Origin: an uncultured Thiodictyon sp.
Lineage (GTDB): Bacteria > Pseudomonadota > Gammaproteobacteria > Chromatiales > Chromatiaceae
Reading direction: 5' to 3'
DNA: 43,100 nt
Assembly: GCF_903828115.1 (NCBI RefSeq)
Contig: NZ_CAIKKU010000692.1
Location: 1-43,100, forward strand
Under the pieces are notes generated by a model that did not search any database, was not told where the DNA came from, and was given only the letters and a program-made list of their open reading frames with translations. A program made the position numbers and the translations under genes. Each line of letters opens with the position of its first letter. Within the stretch, counting starts at the first letter, position 1. This document shows, piece after piece, positions 1 to 7,309 of this stretch.

Positions 1-116
1 CGGCCCCCCGGCCGCGACGGGTTGCCGCAAGGGCGCGTGGCCGGAGTGATGATCAGGGCCCGTAATGGCCTCATCAGGGGATTACCAATGGTTCGCATGG
101 GCTCGGTGGGCAGCCG

Positions 117-1763
117 TCAAGCCACCGCCGCCCAATCGGCCTGCACCAGATTGCGGGCCTGACTGTCGAACACCAGGCCGACCTCGAACAGGCCCTTGCC
201 CGGCAGGCCGCGATATTTGGCGCTGTAGCCGCGGGCGCGGATCTGCGCCAGGGCGGGGTTGGCGCCCTGGCCTGGATCGGGGGCGCACTCACCCTCCGGT
301 ATCGCTTCGGCCGACGGCATCGGTCTGGACGGCTCGCGCGGGGCCTGACCGCGTATCAGCTTGATCTCGATTACATAGATGTAATCGGCCAGCTTGATGG
401 TCAGGTCCACCTGGCCCTGGTTGCTGATGTCTTCCGGGATGATCTCGGCGTTGAGACTGGCGAAGAAGGCATAGAGCACGCTGGCGTAATAGCCCTCGGC
501 CTCGGGCAGGCTGTTGCCGGTGAAATTGCGCCAGGGAATGCCGGCAAAAAGCCGACGGATCGCGTTGAACAGACCATCGACATCGCCCTGGCTGAGGCAA
601 TCATAGAGTGCATCCTGGGGCGCGTCGCGCCCACCCGGCAAGGTGCCCAGATAGCCGTCGATGAGGTGATCGGCCAGGGCCATCTTCACCTCCTGGTTGG
701 GCAGCCGCAGCCGGTAGAGCCGGCGCGAACGGCGCCAGCGGGTGTCGGCAATGGTCAGATAGCCGGTCTGAAACAACAGCGTCACCGGGTCGATACGCTC
801 GAGGTCGAAGGAGTCGAGGATCTCCTCGCTGGCCTCGATGCCGTCCAGCTCGGGCAGGAAGGCCCGGCGCTGTTGCAGCAGCTTGATCAGAAAGCTCGGG
901 CTGCCGGTCTCGAACCAGTAGTTGCGGTACACCTGGCCCTTATCGATGAACAGCAGGATGTCGAAGGGGTTGTAGACCGGCTCGCCGAGAAAGTTGTAGC
1001 CGTTGTACCAGCGCTTGAGTTCATTCCAATCGACACCGGCCAGATGTCCGCCAAAGGTGGTCGTAAGGTCCGCCTGGGTGTAGCCGCAGAGGGTGGCGAA
1101 ACGCTCATCGAGCGTCAGGTCGTTGAGTTGGTTCAACCCCGAAAACAGGCTGACCTTGCTGAATTTGGTCACGCCAGTCATGAGGACGAACTGGATGTGG
1201 GCATCCTGCGCCTTCATGGTCGAGTAGAGGTTCTTCAATCCCTCGCGCAACTCGGCCGCGCGCTCGATTTGATCGATGTTGTCGAGGATCGGCTTGTCGT
1301 ACTCGTCGACCAGGATCGCCACGCGGCCCCCGTGGGCGGCCTGGGCGGCGCGGATCAGGTCGCCGAAACACCCGGGGATGTCGTTGTTGGTCCAGTCGCA
1401 GTCCACCCCGAGGCGTTCGGCATTCTCCCGCAGCAGCCGCCCGATGCGCAGGTCGAGCGCCGCGCGCGTCTGCACCACCCCGCCGGCGAAATCGAGCCGG
1501 ATCACCGGATGGCGACGCGACCAGTCCCAGTGGGGGTGGATGGCGAGCCCGCGAAACAGGGCCTCGCGGCCCTCGAACAGGTCCTTGAGCGTATCCAGGA
1601 ACAGGCTCTTGCCGAAGCGGCGCGGGCGCGACAGAAAATAGTATTTGCCCCCGTTCGCCAGGGCCAGGGCGTGCGCCGTCTTGTCGACGTAGGCGTAACC
1701 CTCATTGATGATTTCGCTGAAGGTCTGGATGCCGATCGGCAGTTTCTTGAGGGGCGGGCTCAT
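117..1763 (-). CDS. AAA-ATPase-like / PD-(D/E)XK nuclease fusion protein
   Basis: This 548-aa protein has the layout of the AAA-ATPase-like (PF09820) plus DUF1703 PD-(D/E)XK nuclease family. The N-terminus has the family signature IGIQTFSEIINEGYAYVDKT, then a P-loop-like LSRPRRFGKSLFLD (about residues 44-57) and a Walker B-like VAILVDEYDKPI (about 148-159). Near residues 452-470 the string GQVDLTIKL..YVIEIKL fits the nuclease pattern of an Asp followed by E-x-K, and RGYSAKY follows further on. The start is an ATG at 1763; the length is typical and the frame is intact. The family is often expanded in purple sulfur bacteria and other environmental genomes, and its cellular role is not established; a mobile or conflict-related role is usually assumed. 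It stands alone, with no co-directional neighbour within 400 bp. Family assignment is strong, function is not. Confidence 0.9.
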   Translation of the reverse strand: MSPPLKKLPIGIQTFSEIINEGYAYVDKTAHALALANGGKYYFLSRPRRFGKSLFLDTLKDLFEGREALFRGLAIHPHWDWSRRHPVIRLDFAGGVVQTRAALDLRIGRLLRENAERLGVDCDWTNNDIPGCFGDLIRAAQAAHGGRVAILVDEYDKPILDNIDQIERAAELREGLKNLYSTMKAQDAHIQFVLMTGVTKFSKVSLFSGLNQLNDLTLDERFATLCGYTQADLTTTFGGHLAGVDWNELKRWYNGYNFLGEPVYNPFDILLFIDKGQVYRNYWFETGSPSFLIKLLQQRRAFLPELDGIEASEEILDSFDLERIDPVTLLFQTGYLTIADTRWRRSRRLYRLRLPNQEVKMALADHLIDGYLGTLPGGRDAPQDALYDCLSQGDVDGLFNAIRRLFAGIPWRNFTGNSLPEAEGYYASVLYAFFASLNAEIIPEDISNQGQVDLTIKLADYIYVIEIKLIRGQAPREPSRPMPSAEAIPEGECAPDPGQGANPALAQIRARGYSAKYRGLPGKGLFEVGLVFDSQARNLVQADWAAVA

Positions 1764-2206
1764 GATATCTTTGACGCAACCGGGCGAAGGATGTCATGTC
1801 GCTTCCCGTAACGGCTCAAGTAACAGCCAGCATCCACAATCCAATATTCGAACGTGAATTGCCTCTGCATCGCGCTACCCCTAATTTCAGCTACAAAACC
1901 GTGAGTATCCCGTTTGCTCTACAATCCCTGACATCCAGGCCAAGCAGTGCGCGACCGCATGAAGCCTGCCGTTCGCGTATTCTCAATGTCAGGCTCCACA
2001 TGGCCTCGGACCCCGGGGAGTACCGGCACCACTTCCCGCGGCGCGATACCGGTTGTCCCGGAGAGTCAAAGCCGTCGGCACTCACCCACCAAAATTTTCG
2101 GGGCTCAACACCCTCAGATCGGCTCAACCCGTTACCGTTCGCGCCGCAAGGCTCGATACTGGGCTCGTGCCTAGCGACTCCCCAGGTTAGATTTCTACCC
2201 ACTAGA
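1764..2206. other. Intergenic stretch without a supported gene
   Basis: These 443 bases separate the nuclease-fusion gene from the AT-rich gene at 2207. Frames of up to 177 codons are open on both strands, but their translations have mixed composition, no recognisable motif and no convincing ribosome binding site. A tRNA-like D-arm string near 2190-2210 (minus strand) lacks a matching T arm. I see no gene here. Confidence 0.5.
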
Positions 2207-2881
2207 CTACGCGACATTGCCAAGCCGCACTGGCAACTTTTCCTGCCTTGGGGACGAGGCGATTGCAACATAGGCATTGCCATTTGCCTGATGATGCGAG
2301 ATGAAACAGAGAAAGTGAGTTCGGTTTGAAAATGACGCAATATGATGCTGACTCAAAAGGATCAAGAACTTCTGCCCCCAATCTAAAACCTTCTGAACTT
2401 GAGGTGGCTGCTTCGGGTTCGTTGAACTAAACATTCTTGACAAACTACCTCGATGTAGATGCTCACCACATTCATGGTAAAGATTCAGCAACTCGACCTT
2501 GGTCAAAAAACCGGATTCGATTCTATCGAGATGAATACTGCCTGGAGAAAATGTGCAGGCAATCGGATGGGGATAGAAATCAGGGTGAAGCCGTTCTAAA
2601 CGAGTGATTATTTGGTCGGCGGCGTACTCCTTTTGCAGCTTCTTGCTGCCTGTCTCTTCGATATCACCGTGAGCAATCAGGCACCCAAGGGCGACGAGTT
2701 CGCACAGCATGCGCAATTGTATGTAGCCAAGTTCAGCAGTAAGCCACGGCGGCAAAGCTGCTGTTCCACTCACGATTGTATTGATGCCAAGAATTCGAGT
2801 TCGCGCCTCGTCAAGAATGTTGGCGTACGCCGTCATCGCAGCTTGTTGATCGTGGGAATGACCCCCTTGATGTATTTCCAT
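2207..2881 (-). CDS. Hypothetical protein, AT-rich gene
   Basis: The 224-aa product is not recognised. The ATG at 2881 is preferred over an in-frame GTG at 2917 because GAAGG lies 6 bases upstream of the ATG. Residues about 38-70 form a mostly hydrophobic helical stretch (LPPWLTAELGYIQLRMLCEL); the rest looks like a soluble, helical, His-rich protein with motifs such as LYHECGEHLHRGSL. There is no signal peptide and no nucleotide-binding motif. The gene is clearly poorer in G+C than the flanking core genes, which suggests transfer from another genome. The orphan gene at 3349-4206 lies upstream in the same orientation, but 467 bases separate them, so co-transcription is uncertain. Confidence 0.6.
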   Translation of the reverse strand: MEIHQGGHSHDQQAAMTAYANILDEARTRILGINTIVSGTAALPPWLTAELGYIQLRMLCELVALGCLIAHGDIEETGSKKLQKEYAADQIITRLERLHPDFYPHPIACTFSPGSIHLDRIESGFLTKVELLNLYHECGEHLHRGSLSRMFSSTNPKQPPQVQKVLDWGQKFLILLSQHHIASFSNRTHFLCFISHHQANGNAYVAIASSPRQEKLPVRLGNVA

Positions 2882-3348
2882 GCAAGACCTTCGATTCGAC
2901 CCGGTAGGTAGAAGCACCTAACGTAAAGGTGCATTGCAGCGACCGACGCTGGGTCAAAAGCCCCAGCCTGTACTTGATGTCAAGTTTACCGGAAGGTTAG
3001 GCATGTTGTTAAGCCCCAGCCTTCCACTATCGCCGACTCATAAATATGGACAACCGAACGTCGCTCGGCGTGATTTTTTCCTTATTTGTCAGGTTACTAG
3101 AAAAGGGTTGCCAACGTGACTGTCCGGATATCAAATAACTTGTCGATATCGTCGAGTCATGGCAGCATTTTCACAGTTTACTAAAAAATAAGGAACAATT
3201 TGTGCCGAGCGACTCTTCGATTCACTGAATTCGCGCCGCTACAATCTCATTCTTTCAGCTTTGAAATCGCCCTTTTCTCTCAAATAATCGTCAACCCGCC
3301 GCCCCGCAGCTCCAGCCTGTGGGCGCTAGTTGGCTTGCGTTCATTTGT
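2882..3348. other. AT-rich intergenic stretch, no gene seen
   Basis: These 467 bases lie between two AT-rich orphan genes of the same orientation. Only short frames occur and none has a convincing start or composition. The low G+C content continues from the flanking genes, so this belongs to the same foreign segment. No clear hairpin terminator was found after the upstream gene. Confidence 0.5.
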
Positions 3349-4206
3349 TCATTTTGCGAAATTTTCTGGGGCGCTGCCAAATTGTGCTATAAGGCCATTC
3401 TGAACTACATACCAAATAGTGGCTCCATTCTTAGCCCATACTGCGGTACATTTCCCATCTTCTGTACAGTCAGCAAGTTCTGGTTTAGACTTGTCACATG
3501 TCAAATTCTCTGTTAGGCAATTACCATAAATTTCGTTATTGATAAATTTCTTGCCGTTGCTGGATAGCCGTCCCATCTTTATCAAAATTGGCCGCATTAC
3601 CAAAGGCGCAGGAGTCCAGTGGAGACTTTCAACAACTCTTCGTGTCTCCTCGTAAGCTTTCCCTATGTTTTGCGGCGGTTCTGGCTGTTGCGATTTGCAT
3701 TCGCCTTTATGGCAAATTGTATTGCTTCCGTCTTTGTTTTGAATAATATATTTGCCTTCCGTGTTCTTGCTAAATGCCTTTTCCAAATCAACAACATAGA
3801 AATCTCCTACTTCCTTTTCAGGATCAAACATACAGCGTCTTTCGTAAGCATCCTTAATTGCTACTATTTCCCCAGGTGAGGATACCGATGGTCTCAATAC
3901 ATCGTATACATATTTTACAATCCGACGAATTAATGCTTCACTTTCCTTCTTCTTCAGATTTTGGTTTATGGTCTGTTCAATCACGTAATCCACAGCACCT
4001 TGTTGTGACCGGACTCTTGCACCCCTCGCTTGGCTGCTATAAACATCAATCGAAAGTTGAATAAAGGTAGATCTAGCACTACATTCGGCCTGGTTTCGAT
4101 TGGCGCCAATTTCTTGCTTAGATTGAGCCCCTACCTGATTACTTACCACCATTACGATGATCAGAATGGGCACCTTAAGCCTTACGATTGCCCGTCTTTG
4201 GAACAT
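3349..4206 (-). CDS. Putative exported hypothetical protein, AT-rich gene
   Basis: The 285-aa product starts at an ATG at 4206. Its N-terminus has basic residues (MFQRRAIVRLK), a hydrophobic core (VPILIIVMVVSN) and a plausible signal-peptidase site near QVGA-Q, so it is probably exported. The mature part is hydrophilic. It has several cysteines, four of them in the C-terminal 60 residues or so (GNCLTENLTCD, ADCTEDGKCTAVW), which could form disulfides in the periplasm. The C-terminal CTEDGKCTAVWAKNGATIWY looks like a small beta-rich module. No family is recognised. The gene is much more AT-rich than the rest of the window, pointing to horizontal acquisition. Confidence 0.6.
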   Translation of the reverse strand: MFQRRAIVRLKVPILIIVMVVSNQVGAQSKQEIGANRNQAECSARSTFIQLSIDVYSSQARGARVRSQQGAVDYVIEQTINQNLKKKESEALIRRIVKYVYDVLRPSVSSPGEIVAIKDAYERRCMFDPEKEVGDFYVVDLEKAFSKNTEGKYIIQNKDGSNTICHKGECKSQQPEPPQNIGKAYEETRRVVESLHWTPAPLVMRPILIKMGRLSSNGKKFINNEIYGNCLTENLTCDKSKPELADCTEDGKCTAVWAKNGATIWYVVQNGLIAQFGSAPENFAK

Positions 4207-4759
4207 TACAAACCCCCCTATTCTACGTTTATCCGATGCCTAATTCTAGTGGCTCGTCCTGCGTTTCGGACAGCTCCCCCGGAAGTGACCAGGCGCAGGT
4301 GCGACGGCACCCGGCTGCGTATCGTAACCGAGGAATGACAAAAGATCTTTGCTTTCCTTTCGCCCCCGTTTGGCGAGGATTAGGCGCAGCCGTCCGAAAC
4401 TTTTGTGGATCGCAGGTGATCGCGAGCGCAGGCTGCGGGCGACCTGTCCGCAATGACCGGTGAGCGCGGGCGCCTAGCCGCGGGCGACCATCGTCATCAA
4501 CCCCCGACCACGCAGCAGCGGGGCTAGTGCACGGTCACATGCAGCCGCCCGCTGCGGCACTTGGGGCGCGGATAGCCGCCAAAGGTTGCGACGATCAAGA
4601 TTTCTGTCCGGCATCTCAACTGTTACGTGGTTCTGTCGGCCTTCCGCTCGGTTCTAGGCAGGTCCATCAGTCCGCGATCGTCGTTCCGGCCGCAAGGAGA
4701 CAGGAGGGCGAGCCCAGGATTCCGGCGGTCCCAGCAGGTTCGATCGCCCCCCGGCCGAC
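4207..4759. other. Intergenic stretch without a supported gene
   Basis: G+C content rises again here from the AT-rich island to the genome average. A 74-codon minus-strand frame (4229-4453) is open, but it looks like translated repeat DNA rather than a gene: there is no hydrophobic core, no motif and no ribosome binding site. It may be a dispersed non-coding repeat. Nothing else is supported before the inverted-repeat element that begins at 4760. Confidence 0.4.
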
Positions 4760-4996
4760 GGGTGCGATCAGAACTGATGTGTTAACGTACATCTCGTAGG
4801 GTACGCATCGCGTACCCGCCAAGCTGCAGCGACCGCCGGCGCCGTGTACGCGATGCCTACCCTAACAGCTACCGGACGTTCCCACGGACCGGGTGTCGTT
4901 GTCGTTGTCGTTGTCGTAATCGTGGTCGGATTGTTCGACTACGACAACGACAGCGTACCCGGGTTCTCGGTCACGACATCAGTTCTGATCGCACCC
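4760..4996. mobile_element. MITE-like element with 21-bp terminal inverted repeats
   Basis: The element is bounded by a 21-bp inverted repeat: GGGTGCGATCAGAACTGATG plus T at 4760-4780, and its exact reverse complement at 4976-4996. Inside are two more nested inverted pairs: one around GTAGGGTACGCATCGCGTAC (4797-4816) facing GTACGCGATGCCTACCC (4846-4862), and a GTTGTC-hexamer palindrome (4894-4951). It has no room for a transposase. The right half, read on the minus strand, closely matches the sequence at 42979-43100, so at least two copies lie in this window. The non-autonomous transposable nature is inferred from size, terminal repeats and copy number. It ends 16 bases before the -35 box of the rimP-operon promoter. 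Confidence 0.65.
4894..4951. repeat. GTTGTC/GACAAC hexamer palindrome, copy 1
   Basis: The left arm is GTCGTTGTC repeats ending GTCGTAATCG (to 4922), the spacer is TGGTCGGATTGTT, and the right arm is CGACTACGACAACGAC (4936-4951). The same arm design recurs at 37539, 40281 and 43021. This copy is nested inside the element at 4760-4996. Confidence 0.8.
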
Positions 4997-5012
4997 CCTG
5001 CCGACAACGGCC

Positions 5013-5041
5013 TTGCACAATGGGCGCGAAGGACCTACACT
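5013..5041 (+). promoter_or_regulatory. Sigma70-type promoter for the rimP-nusA-infB operon
   Basis: TTGCAC (5013-5018) and TACACT (5036-5041) are separated by exactly 17 bases and are close to the housekeeping consensus. Transcription would start near 5048, giving a leader of about 190 nucleotides before rimP. The sequence match is seen directly; activity is inferred. Confidence 0.55.
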
Positions 5042-5111
5042 TCCGGCGCTAAATCTGTGACGGACTAAGGCCCCCCAGGAAGGTTCGCGATCCTCGAGGT
5101 TCCCCGTCATG

Positions 5112-5134
5112 AACCCCGCACCCGGGGTTTTTTT
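5112..5134 (+). terminator. Intrinsic terminator in the rimP leader (first)
   Basis: AACCCC (5112-5117) pairs with GGGGTT (5124-5129) around a 6-base loop, followed directly by a run of T. It lies downstream of the promoter at 5013-5041 and upstream of rimP, so it would end a short leader transcript of about 85 nucleotides unless it is bypassed. GGTT at 5099-5102 could compete for the AACC of the stem. Confidence 0.6.
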
Positions 5135-5152
5135 GTACGTCACGAGGTAGGT

Positions 5153-5220
5153 CGCCGATCCGCGGTCAACCGTGAGATCGGCGCACCAACGCAGTGGGCC
5201 GCTGGCCCATTTTTTGTTTT
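5153..5220 (+). promoter_or_regulatory. rimP leader: hairpin plus attenuator-type terminator
   Basis: An 8-bp stem CGCCGATC (5153-5160) / GATCGGCG (5176-5183) is followed by a second hairpin TGGGCC (5195-5200) / GGCCCA (5204-5209) and a tract of TTTTTTGTTTT, ending 16 bases before the rimP ATG. A terminator this close to the first gene is what is described for rimP leader RNAs in gammaproteobacteria, which are predicted premature terminators controlling the nusA operon. The structure is visible; the regulatory ligand or factor (NusA itself is an obvious candidate) is inference. Confidence 0.6.
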
Positions 5221-5235
5221 TGGACGATTTTTTCC

Positions 5236-5727
5236 ATGCAGCCGGTTGACAGCACCCTGACCCAGTTGGCGCGCCGCGTGGTCGAGCCCATGGGCTACGA
5301 ACTGGTCGGGGTGGAGCATTTCCAGCGCGGCGGCGGTGCCTCCACCCTGCGCATCTACATCGACCACGCCAACGGCGTCACCCTGGATGACTGCACCCTG
5401 GTGAGTCACCAGTTGAGCGGCGTCCTGGACGTGGAGGACCCCCTGCCGGGGCACTATGACCTGGAGGTCTCTTCGCCCGGGCTGGATCGGCCCCTGGTGT
5501 TTGCGGAGCACTTCGTGCGCTTCGCCGGACAGCGGATCAAGGTCCGGCTGGCCGAGAAGGTCGAGGGCCGGCGCAACCTGGAAGGCGTGCTGCTCGGCCT
5601 GGGACCGGCGACGGGGGGAAACGCGGTGGTCCGACTGGAGGCGGAGGGCCGCACCTGGGACCTGCCCCTGGCGGCCCTCGAATCCGCCCGTCTGATCCCT
5701 GATCCTGCAGCGGGCGCGCACCCTTGA
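5236..5727 (+). CDS. rimP: Ribosome maturation factor RimP
   Basis: RimP acts in late maturation of the 30S ribosomal subunit. The 163-aa product starts at ATG 5236 (MQPVDSTLTQLARRVVEPMG); a longer in-frame start at 5194 would fall inside the leader terminator and is rejected. It shows the N-terminal alpha/beta domain with YELVGVEHF and LRIYID, the family signature DCTLVSHQLSGVLDVEDP and YDLEVSSPGLDRPL (about residues 60-95), then the C-terminal SH3-like barrel ending in LESARLIPD. The length is close to the E. coli protein. It is the first gene of the operon, followed 61 bases later by nusA, and lies behind the predicted leader attenuator. Confidence 0.96.
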   Translation: MQPVDSTLTQLARRVVEPMGYELVGVEHFQRGGGASTLRIYIDHANGVTLDDCTLVSHQLSGVLDVEDPLPGHYDLEVSSPGLDRPLVFAEHFVRFAGQRIKVRLAEKVEGRRNLEGVLLGLGPATGGNAVVRLEAEGRTWDLPLAALESARLIPDPAAGAHP

Positions 5728-5788
5728 GCCGCGGTCACCGCCGACATCACTGCTGAAAATATGGCACAGCGCTTGAGTATGGGAAGGT

Positions 5789-7297
5789 ATGAGCAAAGAG
5801 ATCCTGCTGGTCGTTGAAGCCGTATCCAATGAGAAGGATGTCCCCGAAGATGTGATCTTCGAGGCCATCGAGGCCGCGCTTGCCTCGGCCACCCGCAAGA
5901 AGCACGGCGGTGAGATCGATGCCCGCGTGGTCATCGACCGCAAGACCGGGGACTATCGGACCTTCCGCCGCTGGGAGGTCATGGAGGACCCGCAGGCGGG
6001 CGTACTGGAGGCCCCGGAGCGCCAGATCACCCTCTCCGCCGCGGAGATGCTAGAGCCCGGGCTCAAGGCCGGGGACTTCATGGAAGAGGAGATCGACTCC
6101 GAACTCTTCGGGCGCATCGCCGCCCAGACCGCCAAGCAGGTCATCGTGCAGAAGGTGCGCGAGGCGGAGCGGACCAAGATCGTCGATACCTACACGGAGC
6201 GCAAGGGCGAATTGGTCACCGGCATCGTCAAGAAGGCCGATCGGGGCTCTATCCTCCTGGACTTGGGCAGCAATGCCGAGGCCCTGATCCCCCGCGAGCA
6301 TGTAATCCCACGCGAATCGGTGCGCGCCGGCGACCGCATGCGCGGGTATCTGTTCGACGTGCGCGCCGAGGCCAAGGGGCCGCAACTGTTCGTCAGCCGG
6401 ACCGCGCCGGAACTGCTGATCGAACTGTTCAAGCTCGAAGTCCCCGAGGTCGGCGAGGGCATGATCCAGATCCTGGGTGCCGCCCGTGACCCGGGTGCCC
6501 GGGCCAAGATCGCCGTGCGCACCAAGGACCCACGCATCGACCCGGTGGGCGCCTGCGTCGGCATGCGCGGCTCGCGCGTCCAGGCAGTCTCAAACGAACT
6601 CAACGGCGAACGGGTGGACATTATTCTTTACGACGACAACCCGGCCCAATACGTGATCAACGCCATGTCACCGGCGGACGTGGTCTCCATCGTCATCGAC
6701 GAGGAGGCGCGCAGCATGGACGTGGCGGTCAAGGAGGAGAACCTCTCGCAGGCGATCGGCCGCGGCGGTCAGAACGTGCGACTCGCGAGCCAACTGACGG
6801 GCTGGGAGTTGAACGTCATGAATGAGGAAGAGGCGTCCGCCAAAAGCGAGCAGGAGGCCCACCGCTCGGTCCAGAGCTTTATGGACCAACTCGGGGTGGA
6901 CGAGAATCTGGCCTCCATCCTGGTCGACGAGGGCTTCACCAGCGTCGATGAGGTGGCCTATGTGCCGCTCGCCGAGATGCAGGCGATCGATGAGCTGGAC
7001 GACGCGACCATCAATGAGTTGCGTGAACGCGCCAAGGACATACTGCTCACGCGCGCCATCGCCACCGAAGAGGTGGTCGGCGGTGAGCCGGCGCAGGACC
7101 TGCTCGACATGGAGGGAATGGACGAGGGCCTGGCCTTGGCCCTGGCCGCCGCCGGGATGGCGACCGTGGAGGACCTGGCCGAACAGTCGGTCGATGAATT
7201 GATGGAGATCGCAGGCATGGACGCGGAGCGGGCGGCGCGCCTCATCATGAAGGCACGTGAGCCATGGTTTGCCGATGCGGGCGGGGAATCCCGTTAG
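5789..7297 (+). CDS. nusA: Transcription termination/antitermination factor NusA
   Basis: NusA binds RNA polymerase and nascent RNA, affecting pausing, termination and antitermination. The 502-aa protein has the full gammaproteobacterial layout: N-terminal polymerase-binding domain (1 to about 130), S1 domain (about 137-200, [20 protein letters not shown]), KH1 (about 250-270, [13 protein letters not shown]), KH2 (about 320-335, [12 protein letters not shown]) and two C-terminal acidic helix-hairpin-helix repeats (about 365-420 and 440-495, as in E. coli AR1/AR2). The ATG at 5789 has GGAAGG just upstream. It is followed after 12 bases by infB, as in nearly all relatives. The predicted leader terminators upstream would make it part of a feedback circuit. 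Confidence 0.98.
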   Translation: MSKEILLVVEAVSNEKDVPEDVIFEAIEAALASATRKKHGGEIDARVVIDRKTGDYRTFRRWEVMEDPQAGVLEAPERQITLSAAEMLEPGLKAGDFMEEEIDSELFGRIAAQTAKQVIVQKVREAERTKIVDTYTERKGELVTGIVKKADRGSILLDLGSNAEALIPREHVIPRESVRAGDRMRGYLFDVRAEAKGPQLFVSRTAPELLIELFKLEVPEVGEGMIQILGAARDPGARAKIAVRTKDPRIDPVGACVGMRGSRVQAVSNELNGERVDIILYDDNPAQYVINAMSPADVVSIVIDEEARSMDVAVKEENLSQAIGRGGQNVRLASQLTGWELNVMNEEEASAKSEQEAHRSVQSFMDQLGVDENLASILVDEGFTSVDEVAYVPLAEMQAIDELDDATINELRERAKDILLTRAIATEEVVGGEPAQDLLDMEGMDEGLALALAAAGMATVEDLAEQSVDELMEIAGMDAERAARLIMKAREPWFADAGGESR

Positions 7298-7309
7298 GAG
7301 GTTCGTTAC

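Noticed and set aside
666..1811. 381-codon plus-strand frame opposite the nuclease-fusion gene
   Set aside because: It is the antisense shadow of a recognisable protein; its translation has no domain and depends on high G+C third positions.
2120..2215. tRNA-like D-arm string on the minus strand
   Set aside because: GTCTAGTGGGTAG looks like a D arm, but there is no T-arm GGTTCGA with matching stem and no acceptor pairing.
1796..2340. Overlapping frames of 177 and 149 codons on opposite strands between the first two genes
   Set aside because: No motif, no ribosome binding site and mixed codon use; neither is supported.
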